A stretch of DNA of 64,000 nucleotides. It comes from Flavobacteriaceae bacterium 3519-10. Its GTDB lineage: Bacteria > Bacteroidota > Bacteroidia > Flavobacteriales > Weeksellaceae. Shown here in pieces: positions 43,663-53,885 of this stretch (within the stretch, counting starts at the first letter, position 1; each line of letters starts with the position of its first letter). The position numbers and the translations under genes were made by a program. A model generated the notes under the pieces. The model was not told the origin of the DNA. It did not search any database and worked only from the letters and a program-made list of their open reading frames with translations. The stretch lies in NCBI GenBank assembly GCA_000023725.1, contig CP001673.1, positions 1,808,342-1,872,341 on the forward strand, read 5' to 3'.

Positions 43663-45108
43663 TTATTTTCTGCGTTCGGCCAGGTCGCTTTCAATCTGAC
43701 TTTCCATTTTTTTATTGATTTGATAGAAGAACAGTAATCCACAGGCGATAAAGAAAGGTATCGCAGCAAAGATGCTCACCAACATTCTGGCGCCGGTGGC
43801 GACGGTTTCGGGCTGAATTATTGAGGTCGCGCCATCGGACGAAATATACCCGTACTGGCTGATCGTCCAGGCGACAAACGAGCTGCCGATACTTAAACCC
43901 ACTTTAAGCCCTACCATCATCGCCGAGAATATAATAGCGGTTGCGCGGCGGTTGTTTTTCCATTCAGAATAATCGGCCACATCAGCGATCATTGCCCACA
44001 ACAAAGGGGTGCTGATGCCGTAGAAAAATCCGTGCATGATCTGCGATGTAAACATCAAGCCAACAGATTTTGGCGGATAAAATATGAACAGCAGAACGAA
44101 CAGCGTTGAGATAAACAGTGAGGCCATGAATACATCGCGCTTTCCATATTTATCGGCAAATATTTTTGAAAAAGTAATTCCGATAATCATCATAATAATT
44201 CCGCCCGCATTGAAAAGTCCGAAGCCTGCCGACCTTGTATCTTCTCCGAAGAAATTAAGCCCGATTGAACTGAAGAAGCCTGTTATGGGAGAAATAAAGT
44301 TTTTCAGCGATTCTTCGTCCACGTAATTGTTGAAATAATAAACATATGAACCGCCCTTCATCGCGAGCGTGATGAAAATAAGCGTCGTTACCGAAAGCAT
44401 GATAATCCACGGTCGGTTGTTGAATAAATCTTTAAGGTCACTTTTAAGGTTTGAAACCTGGCCGGCTTTCGGAATCACGCGTTCTTTGGTGGTGAAAAAT
44501 GTAATCAGCAGCATTATCGTTCCGATAATCGCGAGCCAAGTCATCACGATCTCAATGCCCACGGCCTTATCGCCATCGCCGGCCGAAAGGATAATTGGCA
44601 GCATAAATACCTGCACAAAAAACTGCGCAAACATCACGGCGACAAAACGGTAGGAAGAAATACTGTTCCGTTCGCCCATATCGCCTGTAATTACGCCACT
44701 CAGCGCAGAATACGGCAGGTTATTGCCGGCGTACAGAAGCAGAAGAAGCGTGTAAGTTGCGGCGGCATAAATTACTTTTCCTTTATAATCGAAATCGGGT
44801 GTGCTAAAAGCCAATAAGGCGGCAACACCCAGCGGTACGGCAGTCCACAGAATCCACGGCCGGAATTTCCCCATACGCGTCGTGGTTCGGTCGGCCAATG
44901 CGCCAATCACCGGATTGAAACCAAAACCGGCAACAAGACCCACACCTAACGTAATTAAAGAGGCGTCTTCCGCTTTCAGGCCATAAATATCGGTGTAGAA
45001 ATACGCCAGATAGGTGACTAAAGTCTGAAAAACCAGGTTGGCGGCAAGATCGCCGAGGCTGTAGCCTACTTTTTCGACAACCGTGATTTTCTGTGTGTTA
45101 TTACTCAT
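43663..45108 (-). CDS. GPH-family sugar:cation symporter
   Basis: A 481-residue, 12-TM transporter of the glycoside-pentoside-hexuronide family (MelB/XylP/XynB type). It begins VEKVGYSLGDLAANLVFQ with the family Asp in helix 1, followed by NPVIGALADRTTTRMGKFRPWIL, the loop 2-3 signature. It would import xylose, xylobiose or aldouronic oligosaccharides across the inner membrane. It sits in one run with the esterase gene (23 bp away) and GH10 gene (5 bp away). Confidence 0.92.
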   Translation of the reverse strand: MSNNTQKITVVEKVGYSLGDLAANLVFQTLVTYLAYFYTDIYGLKAEDASLITLGVGLVAGFGFNPVIGALADRTTTRMGKFRPWILWTAVPLGVAALLAFSTPDFDYKGKVIYAAATYTLLLLLYAGNNLPYSALSGVITGDMGERNSISSYRFVAVMFAQFFVQVFMLPIILSAGDGDKAVGIEIVMTWLAIIGTIMLLITFFTTKERVIPKAGQVSNLKSDLKDLFNNRPWIIMLSVTTLIFITLAMKGGSYVYYFNNYVDEESLKNFISPITGFFSSIGLNFFGEDTRSAGFGLFNAGGIIMMIIGITFSKIFADKYGKRDVFMASLFISTLFVLLFIFYPPKSVGLMFTSQIMHGFFYGISTPLLWAMIADVADYSEWKNNRRATAIIFSAMMVGLKVGLSIGSSFVAWTISQYGYISSDGATSIIQPETVATGARMLVSIFAAIPFFIACGLLFFYQINKKMESQIESDLAERRK

Positions 45109-45131
45109 TTTTAAAAGTTTTTTTTCTGAAT

Positions 45132-47045
45132 TTATTCTGTGGTGAAGGGCGATGCGGGAAGTCCGGCTGTGTTTCTTAAATTGGCATCAAGCGGATTATC
45201 GGCCCAGGCATATCTCACCGCGACGGGTTTTGCAATCTTGCTGTTCGAAACCACAATTTTATTACCGTCAATCTTTGCATCGGCCCAAACCCATTTGCCG
45301 TCTGAACCTTTGACCGCAAAGCCTTTAAGTTCATCTACCGGTGCGAAGTTGTCTGTTCCGGGTTTAAATGAAATCACGGCTATATTTCCTTCAAACTTCA
45401 CCGATTGATAAACCGGGCCGTCAGCAATTACGTTATCATTATAAGCGATCTTGTGGGCCTGAAGCGCGAGCCGGTCGCCCACGTCTTTTTTGTTGAGCGG
45501 ATGGATGTCATTCCATTCACCCAAATCGATGGCCACAGCTAAACCGGTCTTTGGAAGGGTTTGGGTGACTTTAAACTGTTCGAACCTTAACTTTGCCCAA
45601 TTGCTTTCCTGTGGCTGCGCTTTTGGTTCCATGAAATTTGCGAGTTGCACCACAACAACCGGCAGTTCAGGCTGTCTGAATTTGAGGCGCCAATCGGTGA
45701 TCATCGTCGTAAGCAAATCGCCGTATTCCATTGGTTTTCCAATGTTACTTTCGCCCTGGTACCAAAGAGCCCCTTTGATGTTGTAGTTGATTAATGGATG
45801 AATCATCGCGTTGTATAAACCCGTAGGTTTCCAGCGGATAAAAGTCTGTCCCGGCGCGCTGCGGTTCATTTTGGTGCCCACTTTATATTTCCATTCGCCT
45901 TTTAGATCAGTTTTTTGTCCGCCAATTTCAAGTTCATAGGGTTTGTCCGTGATGAATTCGCCTTTTCCGCTGCCGTTGATGATGCGCACGGTAATCACGT
46001 TTATACCTTCTTTCAGAACTCCGGCAGCAACTTCGTACCAGCGCGGCGGATATTCGTAGGTTACATTTCCTACTTTCACGCCGTTGATATAGGTTTCGTC
46101 AGCGTCTTTAATCCTGCCCAAATTCAGAAATGCTGGCTTTCCGGCATTTTCAGCTGAAATAGTAATTTCTTTTTTAAACCAAACCGTCCCGTCGAATGAA
46201 CCTTCAAAATCTTCCCACGAACCAGGAATCTGCATGGTTTTCCAGTCGGAATATTCGGTTAGATTTTTCCAGTCATGCTTCAGCCCCGGATCATTTTGGT
46301 TGAGTTCTGCATACCACGCGTCGCTTAATGCGCGCTCTGAAGTTTCAGTTTGTTTGATTAGATCATCATTTTTCCACCTTTCGGCTTCAGCGAGATACTC
46401 GGGATATTTTTTTAAAGTCACGGGATCCATCCAGGCCTGAATGGGAGAACCACCCAAACTTGCATTGACGATTCCGACAGGAATTTTATACTTTTCATGG
46501 ATGTTTTTAGCAAAGAAATACGCCACAGCCGAAAAATTAGAAATGGTTTTTGCATTCATGGCTTCCCATTTGCCGCCGTCCAGATTCTGCTGGGCATTTT
46601 TGAAATTATACTTCTGAGGAACAGCAAAAAACCGGATATTCGGGTTGTTGGCGGACGATAGTTCGTCTTCATACAAAGGTTTCACCCGATACATCGGAAG
46701 CTCCATATTCGACTGGCCCGACACCAACCACACATCACCAAATAAAATATCGTTTAGCGTGATTTCATTCACCGTCATGAGATAAGGTCCACCCGCTTTC
46801 TGGGCAGGCAGCGAAACGCTCCAGTTCCCTTTTGCATCGGCTTTTACAAAGTATTTTTTATTTTGAAATTTCACCTGAACTTTTTCGCCCGCATCGGCTG
46901 TGCCCCAGATTTTAACAGGTTGGTCGCGCTGCAGCACCATGCCGTCGGAAACCAGTGCCGGAAGCTTCACTTTGGCCTCCAGCGCTACCGACAATAAAAT
47001 GAAAGCGCTTAGACATATCAGTTTCGAAATATTCCGGGTTTTCAT
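45132..47045 (-). CDS. SASA-type acetyl(xylan) esterase
   Basis: A 637-residue exported protein (signal peptide 1 to about 24). It has a short beta domain (DGMVLQRDQPVKIWG), then a split SGNH esterase domain with nucleophile Ser112 in SGQSNMELP and LWYQGESN further on. A jelly-roll, beta-galactosidase-like domain is inserted between them (about 260-390, WFKKEITIS ... YINGVKVG). This is the layout of sialate O-acetylesterase homologues found in xylan loci, where deacetylation of xylan is the likely job. First gene of a probable sub-operon that ends with GH67. Confidence 0.88.
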   Translation of the reverse strand: MKTRNISKLICLSAFILLSVALEAKVKLPALVSDGMVLQRDQPVKIWGTADAGEKVQVKFQNKKYFVKADAKGNWSVSLPAQKAGGPYLMTVNEITLNDILFGDVWLVSGQSNMELPMYRVKPLYEDELSSANNPNIRFFAVPQKYNFKNAQQNLDGGKWEAMNAKTISNFSAVAYFFAKNIHEKYKIPVGIVNASLGGSPIQAWMDPVTLKKYPEYLAEAERWKNDDLIKQTETSERALSDAWYAELNQNDPGLKHDWKNLTEYSDWKTMQIPGSWEDFEGSFDGTVWFKKEITISAENAGKPAFLNLGRIKDADETYINGVKVGNVTYEYPPRWYEVAAGVLKEGINVITVRIINGSGKGEFITDKPYELEIGGQKTDLKGEWKYKVGTKMNRSAPGQTFIRWKPTGLYNAMIHPLINYNIKGALWYQGESNIGKPMEYGDLLTTMITDWRLKFRQPELPVVVVQLANFMEPKAQPQESNWAKLRFEQFKVTQTLPKTGLAVAIDLGEWNDIHPLNKKDVGDRLALQAHKIAYNDNVIADGPVYQSVKFEGNIAVISFKPGTDNFAPVDELKGFAVKGSDGKWVWADAKIDGNKIVVSNSKIAKPVAVRYAWADNPLDANLRNTAGLPASPFTTE

Positions 47046-47485
47046 GATCTTAAAATTTTAATAATTGCAGAGCTTTAATGAAGACTGTAAAGCCTTTTTC
47101 AAACCATTTAAAAATAGATTTTTTACGTAAGCCAGCCAAGCCAAACACACCGGTTGCAGTATTTTATAACTTAACTTTTTCCCTTTTAATAAGACTTCAA
47201 CGCAATACTTATCATATTTTACAAGATTACTTTTTAGAAAATTATTGCGCTGCTTTTTTTAATTGAATGAGTACCAACGGTCTTGCAAAACATCACTTGA
47301 AACCGCTCCAGTTACTTATCGTAGATTCCACAGTAAGTCGCTTTACTGCCACCGCAGGAATATGAACTGCATTTAAATTAAACTTTAACAAATTTTTAAC
47401 AATACACAATCAATAAATTCGCAATTGGGGTGCTATATCGGCAATGAATCACGGTTTATTTTTCCCCCGAAACAAGTCCGTGCGC
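47046..47485. other. 440-bp gap inside the xylan locus
   Basis: No gene is evident. The stretch is AT-rich, especially 47080-47260, and probably carries the promoter for the esterase-to-GH67 run, though no exact TAnnTTTG box was found. It contains one TTATCAT half-site (47209-47215), the same arm as the palindrome at 63832-63847, and a GCTTTA/TAAAGC inverted repeat in the leader (about 47073-47094). Confidence 0.45.
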
Positions 47486-48538
47486 TTACCTGGCCACCGA
47501 AAATTTAAAAACCGTTTTCGATTCGTATACTTCTCCGGGCTTTAAAATCACTGACGGAAAGTCCTTTTGATTGGGTGAATCCGGGAAATGCTGGGTTTCC
47601 AAACAGAAACCTGTGCGCTTTTCAATACTTTTGCCCGATTGGTTTTTGAGCTTGCCATCGAGATGGTTCCCGGTGTAAAACTGCACGCCGGGTTCGGTGG
47701 TGAGCACCTCGAGGATTCGTCCGGATCTTTCGTGAACGGCTGTTGCCGCAGATTTAGACTCTTCGCCGTTTAACACCCAGGTATGGTCGTAGCCGCTGCC
47801 TTTCATAATCTCAGAATCTTCCGAATCGATTTCCAATCCGATGGTTTTTAGTTCACGAAAATCGAAAGGTGTATTTTCTACTTTGCGCAGTTCACCGGTG
47901 GGAATCATCGCGTCATCAGTCGGTAAAAAATAACCGGATTCAATCTTGATTTTATGGTCTGAAACAGACTCCGAGAGATCACCTGACAAATTAAAATAAG
48001 TATGCTGCGTAAGATTTACGACGGTTGTTTTATCGGTGATCGCCTGATAAGAAACCTCGAGCGCGTTGTCATCGGTCAATGTATAAACTACGCTCACCGC
48101 CAGTTCCCCGGGAAAACCTTCTTCACCGTCATCGCTGATATAGGTGAATTTTAAGGCACATTCTCCTACGGTTTCGGCCTTCCAGACCTTGGTGTGAAAA
48201 CCGTTTTTACCACCATGAAGAGCATTTACTCCATCATTGGCTTCAAGCGTGTACTTTTTTCCTTCAAGTTCAAATTCAGCATTGGCGATTCGGTTACCGA
48301 AACGACCGATAATCGCGCCTAAATAATATGGATTTCCATTGAAATAATCGGCCGGATCTGCATATCCGAGCACCACATTCTGCAAATTGCCGGCTTTGTG
48401 GGGCACAGTAAGTGACGTGATAATTGCGCCAAAAGTGATTATTTCGACCGACATGCCATGCGAGTTTTCAAGTGTGAATTTTTCTACACGCTCACCGGCC
48501 GGCGTAATTCCATAATCAGAAACTTTTATTTTTTCCAT
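47486..48538 (-). CDS. galM: Aldose 1-epimerase (mutarotase)
   Basis: A 350-residue cytoplasmic GalM-family enzyme that interconverts alpha and beta anomers of sugars, here presumably xylose for the isomerase. GRFGNRIANAEFELEG and NALHGG (catalytic His108) are present, as is the late LETQHFPDSPNQ with the catalytic Glu. ATG 48538 gives the normal family N-terminus; longer readings would extend into the GH115 coding region. It follows GH115 by 14 bp. Confidence 0.93.
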   Translation of the reverse strand: MEKIKVSDYGITPAGERVEKFTLENSHGMSVEIITFGAIITSLTVPHKAGNLQNVVLGYADPADYFNGNPYYLGAIIGRFGNRIANAEFELEGKKYTLEANDGVNALHGGKNGFHTKVWKAETVGECALKFTYISDDGEEGFPGELAVSVVYTLTDDNALEVSYQAITDKTTVVNLTQHTYFNLSGDLSESVSDHKIKIESGYFLPTDDAMIPTGELRKVENTPFDFRELKTIGLEIDSEDSEIMKGSGYDHTWVLNGEESKSAATAVHERSGRILEVLTTEPGVQFYTGNHLDGKLKNQSGKSIEKRTGFCLETQHFPDSPNQKDFPSVILKPGEVYESKTVFKFSVAR

Positions 48539-48552
48539 GTTTAGAATTTTAA

Positions 48553-51072
48553 TCAGCGGTAATTGCTTTCGGGCGCCCCGAGGTACGAAGGTTTGAGGCC
48601 ACCCGTGTTGATGAGTATTTTCTCGAACACTATTCCGGGTTCTAAAACCTTGATTTTTAATATATGCGTGCCGGGCTGATCCACCGTAATTTTCGAAACC
48701 GAACGGATGATGTGTTCGGCTTGCCATTGTGCGAGTTCGCCTTTGTAATGCCCGTTGAAATTAATGGTTTGCGGATTTTTACCGTTTAATGAAATCTCAT
48801 AGCGCAAGCCTTTGTTATGATTGAAATTAAGCGTTGGCGCGAGCAGTAATTCAACATCAAATGTCCCGGTCGATGTGAAATCGATATCATATTCGACTGC
48901 GATATTGTCTTTTGAAGTCGGATATGCGTTCTGCGGAAGCGTCGTAAGTCCGGACTTCGTTTTGCCGAAATCAGGAATTACTTTCCACTGAATTTTAGAT
49001 GAACCCGCTGCGCGCGCAAAATTTTCAGCTTCTATTGAAACATAGCCATCGTTCTCAATAAATACTTTTGATTTCCGATTCAGGTTTTCCTCAACATATT
49101 TCACTTCGGGCATTATGTTTTTATCAGGTTGCTGCCAAATCTTATAACCGATATGGATCTGATCCATCATGTGCGGCCATTTCCCGCCCGCGATTTCGGT
49201 GTTGTATTTTTGAGCTAATTGGGTGTCATATTCAAATTTCTGTTTTGCCAAATCCGCATAACGGTTGGCGTCAGGGTTGTTTTCGGCTGCCAGTTTTTTA
49301 TTCATGGCAATATTAAAATACATCTCATACAGATTGCTGCTGGCATCCACCGGATAAAGAACCAATTGGAAATAAGCATCCTTATATTCTGCCGGAATAT
49401 CGTTGTACAGACGGTTCGCATCCAAAGCCAGCGCGCGGTATTCGTTCACCACGGTCTCAAATTCATTGTAATTCTCGAGGCTGTACGTTTTATCATCAAG
49501 CATCTCGGGCGTTACGCGGCGGTTGTATTTTGAATATAAATTAATCAGGCGTGCAATTTCTTTTGAATGTTTATCGCCAAACTGTGCGGCCGCCCAGTTT
49601 TCGGTGTACTGCATTAAATTATCCGCGTTGAAATTCTTCGGATTCCAGGCCATGTCCATAAAAAAACTCATCGGGAATTCCATCGGTTTGAGGTCACCCA
49701 CATTTACAACCCAAAGTTTCTTAACCTCGTGCTCGTAGGTTAAATTCATCTGTTCCCAAATCCTCTGTATCGGGCTGATGTTGATCCATTTTGCGTTTCG
49801 CGGCGCGCCCACATAATCGAAATGATAATACATGCCGTAACCGCCTTTGTGCAAAGGCTTCGACAGGTCCGGAAGTTTTCTCACGTTGCCCCAATTGTCA
49901 TCTGCAAAAAGCAGAATTACGTCTTCGGGAACGCGCATCCCGGCATCATAATAATCCTGTACTTCCTTGTAGAGCGCCCAAACCTGCGGTGTTTTGGCGG
50001 CTTTTCTCCCCGTTGCTTTTTCGATGATCGCACGTTGGTTCTTCACGATATTTTCGAGTAGTGAAATATTGGTTCCATCCTCCATGGCTTCGTCGCCGTC
50101 GCCGCGCATCCCGACGGTTACGAGTCTTTCCCAGTTGTTGCTGCGCTTGATGCCTTCAGCCCAAAATTCATTTAAAACTTTTGAATTTTTGTTGAAATCC
50201 CAAACATTCGGGAGATTGTTTTTCTTGATATACCGGCGCCAATCTTGCTGTGCCAGCGCCATTGGTTCGTGGTGAGAAGTTCCCATCACGATTCCCATTT
50301 CATCAGCCAGCGGACCGTTCAGTACATCGTCGTCATAGAAAGCGCTGCCCCACATCGCAGGCCACATATAATTGCCTTTCAGGCGCAACACCAGTTCGAA
50401 AACCTTTTCGTAAAACTTCGAATTGAAACCTCCGAACGTCGCTCTTGCCCAACCTCCGAGCGCGGGTTCTTCATCATTAAGGAAAATTCCGCGAAGTTCT
50501 ACAGCCGGTTCGCCGTCGGTATAAACGCCTTTTTTGAAGTATAATTTTTCGCTTTTTTTCACCGGAACATCGGCCCAGTAATGCCACGGAGACACGCCGA
50601 TCTGTCGGGAGAACTCGTAAATTCCGTAGATCGTGCCGCGTTTGTCGCTGCCTGCAATCAGGACGGCTTCAACACCTTCCGCCGTCGTGATATTGGTGAT
50701 CAGATACTTTTCTCTCTTTCCGAGAAGTTCTTTTGAATTGATTTTTTTCTGTTTAGCTAAATTATCTACAACTGAATTGGTGCCGATGGTCCCAATGATG
50801 ATCAACGAGTTTTTTTCCGCCGAAAATCCCGTAACAAAAGCGGGTAGATCTCTGGTTACTTTGTGCAGATCCGACCGTAAATTATTGACCGCCCGCAAAA
50901 CGCCTTTATCAATATTGCTGTCGTAATATATCGCGAGCTTCACCGACGCATCTTTCAAAACAACTGTCGATTCGCTTTTTGTAGTGACAATAAACGGTTC
51001 TGCAGCATTTAATTCAAATGAAAAAACCAGAACCGCCGCAATAATTATTTTCTTTAAATTACACCTCATCAT
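48553..51072 (-). CDS. Xylan alpha-1,2-glucuronidase, family GH115
   Basis: An 839-residue exported enzyme (signal peptide 1-23). GH115 enzymes remove (methyl)glucuronic acid from internal positions of long xylan, which GH67 cannot do. The LRGIFLNDEEPALGGWA segment followed by NYMWPAMWGSAFYDDD and GTSHHEPM is diagnostic; VILLFADDNWGNVRKLP lies further on. The C-terminal 150 residues form the usual GH115 beta-sandwich. Its ATG overlaps the TAA of the preceding GH43 gene by one base; a second ATG directly follows. Confidence 0.94.
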   Translation of the reverse strand: MMRCNLKKIIIAAVLVFSFELNAAEPFIVTTKSESTVVLKDASVKLAIYYDSNIDKGVLRAVNNLRSDLHKVTRDLPAFVTGFSAEKNSLIIIGTIGTNSVVDNLAKQKKINSKELLGKREKYLITNITTAEGVEAVLIAGSDKRGTIYGIYEFSRQIGVSPWHYWADVPVKKSEKLYFKKGVYTDGEPAVELRGIFLNDEEPALGGWARATFGGFNSKFYEKVFELVLRLKGNYMWPAMWGSAFYDDDVLNGPLADEMGIVMGTSHHEPMALAQQDWRRYIKKNNLPNVWDFNKNSKVLNEFWAEGIKRSNNWERLVTVGMRGDGDEAMEDGTNISLLENIVKNQRAIIEKATGRKAAKTPQVWALYKEVQDYYDAGMRVPEDVILLFADDNWGNVRKLPDLSKPLHKGGYGMYYHFDYVGAPRNAKWINISPIQRIWEQMNLTYEHEVKKLWVVNVGDLKPMEFPMSFFMDMAWNPKNFNADNLMQYTENWAAAQFGDKHSKEIARLINLYSKYNRRVTPEMLDDKTYSLENYNEFETVVNEYRALALDANRLYNDIPAEYKDAYFQLVLYPVDASSNLYEMYFNIAMNKKLAAENNPDANRYADLAKQKFEYDTQLAQKYNTEIAGGKWPHMMDQIHIGYKIWQQPDKNIMPEVKYVEENLNRKSKVFIENDGYVSIEAENFARAAGSSKIQWKVIPDFGKTKSGLTTLPQNAYPTSKDNIAVEYDIDFTSTGTFDVELLLAPTLNFNHNKGLRYEISLNGKNPQTINFNGHYKGELAQWQAEHIIRSVSKITVDQPGTHILKIKVLEPGIVFEKILINTGGLKPSYLGAPESNYR

Positions 51073-52769
51073 TATAGTTTAATATCATTCGCAACTGTTG
51101 AATAAAGCCCGATAAGTGCACCCGTGAAACCGCCCGCAACATCGGTCGAAAGGATGTCGCCCGAAACCGTACCGCCTAGATTGACGAAGTTTTTACCGTC
51201 CGTGGCATAGCTGAAACGGTAGTCGTCGCCATCAGCGGTGACCTGCAGTTTTACGGGTTTCGAAAGCGTAATTTTCTCGCTCGCGAGTATGGTAGAAGCT
51301 CCTTTTTCGGTGCGTTCGAGGACAATGTAGAAGTCTTTGTCTTTTTTGGTAATTCCGAAAACGTAGTTGAAGTTCTCACTTTGATAGCATGTAATTCCTG
51401 ACAGTTCATTTTCCGATTTAGGCTTAAAATCAACGCTTACCTCCGCTTCAAATGCCGCGTGCTGCTGGCGGTGAAACAATGCCGAAACAGGTGATTTGGC
51501 TTTAATGTTTACCGGAAACGGAATGATCTTAACGCCGTTCTTCGCAGAACTGATGAAATTTTCCCTCGGTCCGCGCATTGCGATCCATTTAAAATCGAGG
51601 TTTTTGGCTGTTAACGGGTCCTTGAAAGTGAAGTTTCCGTTGGGTAAGAATCCGTTGGTTCCGGTTTGATTCTTTATGCCGGTCGGCATCGCCATTTTGG
51701 GTTTCATCGGGACGAGGCCGTTCTCGAAAACCGGGAAAGTTCCGCTCCAGTCTACTGGAAGTATAAAGGTTTCGCGGCCTGTATTTACGCGGTGTTTATC
51801 GTTCGGTCGGATGCCCAGAAATACTCCATAATATTTACCATCCGGACCTTCCACCAAATCGGCGTGGCCGGCCCAGTCTACTTTTTCCTTACGTTCTTTC
51901 GGGAAATACCGCTGCGTGAGAATCGGGTTGCTTGGCGCCGGAAGATATGGGCCGCGCGGACTGTCGCTGATAAAAACCACTTCGCTGTGGTTGCCGCCCG
52001 TGCCACCTTCTGCACAAATCAGGAAATATTTGCCGTCTTTTTTATAAATATGCGGCGCCTCAATCCAGATTGGGTTTTGCGACAGATCTACGCCACCATT
52101 CACAATAATTTTATCGGTTCCGGCAATTACCTGGTCTTTTTCGAGGTCGTAATCCCAAACTTTAATTACGCGATGTCCGCTGTAGCGTTCTGTTCCGGCT
52201 GGTGGTGCATCGTTATGAACCACATACGCCTTGCCGTCTTCATCAAAAAACAGCGAAGGATCAATTCCGTCGAAATTCAGTTTCTGGACTTCGCCCCAGC
52301 CGTTCGCAGGGTCTTTGGTTTTCACCACCATATTGCCGATGTCGCTCGCAATCTGCGTCGTGATCATATAAAACGTGTCGTTGTATTTATTGTATTTTAT
52401 AGCAGGCGCATAGATACCTTCGGAAAAACCGGCTTTTTCGACTTTTAGCTGAGAAGGTCTGTCGAGCACATGGCCAAGCTGTTTCCAGTTCACTAAATCT
52501 TTAGAATGGAAAATCGGCACGCCCGGAAACATTGAAAATGATGAATTCACGAGGTAATAATCGTCGCCTTTTCTTGTAATGCTGGGATCGGGATAGCAAC
52601 CCTGAAGAATGGGTGAATAAAATTCATTATCCTTTAACGGGTTTTGGGTATAAATTTTATCGTTTCCACGATATTCGAAATTGGAAAATATCTGCGCTGA
52701 GATGCTGTTTGCCGATAGCAAGGCAATTGCTGCAACAAGTGCGGTTCTGTTTTTGTGGAATGAAGCCAT
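51072..52769 (-). CDS. Exported GH43 beta-xylosidase/arabinofuranosidase with C-terminal beta-sandwich
   Basis: A 565-residue enzyme with signal peptide (1 to about 26, ending ISA). The propeller (about 45-340) has the base Asp in QGCYPDPSITRK, SEGIYAPAIKY, and the acid Glu in WIEAPHIYK. The C-terminal sandwich (about 365-565) is the form seen in GH43 xylosidases active on xylo-oligosaccharides. ATG 52769 places the signal peptide at the N-terminus; the frame extends 35 codons further up. It is the first gene of the GH43-GH115-galM run. Confidence 0.9.
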   Translation of the reverse strand: MASFHKNRTALVAAIALLSANSISAQIFSNFEYRGNDKIYTQNPLKDNEFYSPILQGCYPDPSITRKGDDYYLVNSSFSMFPGVPIFHSKDLVNWKQLGHVLDRPSQLKVEKAGFSEGIYAPAIKYNKYNDTFYMITTQIASDIGNMVVKTKDPANGWGEVQKLNFDGIDPSLFFDEDGKAYVVHNDAPPAGTERYSGHRVIKVWDYDLEKDQVIAGTDKIIVNGGVDLSQNPIWIEAPHIYKKDGKYFLICAEGGTGGNHSEVVFISDSPRGPYLPAPSNPILTQRYFPKERKEKVDWAGHADLVEGPDGKYYGVFLGIRPNDKHRVNTGRETFILPVDWSGTFPVFENGLVPMKPKMAMPTGIKNQTGTNGFLPNGNFTFKDPLTAKNLDFKWIAMRGPRENFISSAKNGVKIIPFPVNIKAKSPVSALFHRQQHAAFEAEVSVDFKPKSENELSGITCYQSENFNYVFGITKKDKDFYIVLERTEKGASTILASEKITLSKPVKLQVTADGDDYRFSYATDGKNFVNLGGTVSGDILSTDVAGGFTGALIGLYSTVANDIKL

Positions 52770-53037
52770 ATTTTCAAAGATTTTTTTATTAGATCTGCTT
52801 TTAAGCAGTGGAATAATATAGTCCGGATAATGATATTTAAGTCGGCGAAAAATCTTAATAAGAAGCCTCACCAAAAATATTTTTCCGTTTGTGGATTGAG
52901 GTATTCATTTAATTCTTATTTAAAAATGAGTAGCGGAATTAAACTCGCGTACTGAACATGAACATCAGGAAAAAAGCAAGAATCCTAACCGGTTCCTTAG
53001 ATCAGGATCCTGCTCCCATGAAAAATATAATTACATA

Positions 53038-53853
53038 CTATACGCCGCTATAGGCACTGAAACCGCCGTCTACAGGCAGCAGAGCTCCGGTGATAAAACT
53101 TGCAGCTTCCGAACACAGAAACTGAACAGCGCCATTCAGTTCTTCAGCATCACCAAAACGGCCCATTGGCGTTTTTGCGATTACTTTTTGGCTGCGCTCG
53201 GTAAGCGAACCATCTTCGTTAATTAGTATCTTACGGTTTTGGTCGCCAATAAAAAAGCCCGGCGCAATGGCATTCACGCGTATTTTGTCGCCGAATTTCA
53301 GGGCAATGTCCGTTGCGAGCCATTGGGTGAAATTGGTAATTGCCGATTTTGCTGCCGAATATCCCGCCACTCTCGTAATCGCAGAATAGGCGGCCATCGA
53401 TGAAATATTCACAATACTTCCCGAACCCTGATCAGCCATTACTTTACCGAAAACATACGATGGATAGACGGTTCCGTTGATATTGAGATCGGTAACTTCA
53501 TCCCACGCGCTCATTTCGAGATCGAAAAAAGACTGCTCGGCGCTAAGCGTTGCTGCCGGAATATTGCCGCCCGCTATATTGAGAAGAATATCAATCTTAC
53601 CATATTTTTCTAAAATTTTATTTGAAGCTTGCTCCAAACTTGGTACGTCCATTACATTCGCTTCAACGGCGAAAACTTCACCGCCGTTTGCAGAAAGTTC
53701 GGCCGCTTTTGCATCTAATTTATGTTGACTCCTGCCTAAAGCGACCACGATGGCACCGGCCTGCAGAAAACTTTTAGCAAGGCTGCTGCCCAAAACACCT
53801 GTAGCACCTGTGATTACCGCTACTTTTCCTTCTATGCTGAATAGATCTTTCAT
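53038..53853 (-). CDS. SDR oxidoreductase, probable D-mannonate oxidoreductase (fructuronate reductase)
   Basis: A 271-residue classical short-chain dehydrogenase: GATGVLGSS cofactor loop (17-25), NIAGG, catalytic Ser in NISSMAAY, and Tyr-Lys in YSAAK, ending in a GGFSAYSGV tail. With mannonate dehydratase encoded 32 bp upstream, the fitting reaction is reduction of fructuronate to mannonate. SDR-type enzymes do this in several Bacteroidota and bacilli in place of the classic UxuB. Specificity rests on context. Confidence 0.85.
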   Translation of the reverse strand: MKDLFSIEGKVAVITGATGVLGSSLAKSFLQAGAIVVALGRSQHKLDAKAAELSANGGEVFAVEANVMDVPSLEQASNKILEKYGKIDILLNIAGGNIPAATLSAEQSFFDLEMSAWDEVTDLNINGTVYPSYVFGKVMADQGSGSIVNISSMAAYSAITRVAGYSAAKSAITNFTQWLATDIALKFGDKIRVNAIAPGFFIGDQNRKILINEDGSLTERSQKVIAKTPMGRFGDAEELNGAVQFLCSEAASFITGALLPVDGGFSAYSGV

Positions 53854-53885
53854 TCTAAATTTTTATTTTGAGTGGTTCGCAATCA

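Noticed and set aside
51666-52448. A 260-codon antisense open frame inside the second GH43 gene
   Set aside because: Composition is that of a reverse-complement shadow, and the opposite strand holds intact GH43 catalytic motifs.
52770-53037. Minus-strand TATTTTTG box (52872-52879) as promoter of the GH43-GH115-galM run
   Set aside because: It fits TAnnTTTG, but there is no -33 TTG at a suitable distance and the region is AT-rich, so chance matches are common. The 268-bp gap otherwise shows only a short CAGGATCCTG palindrome.
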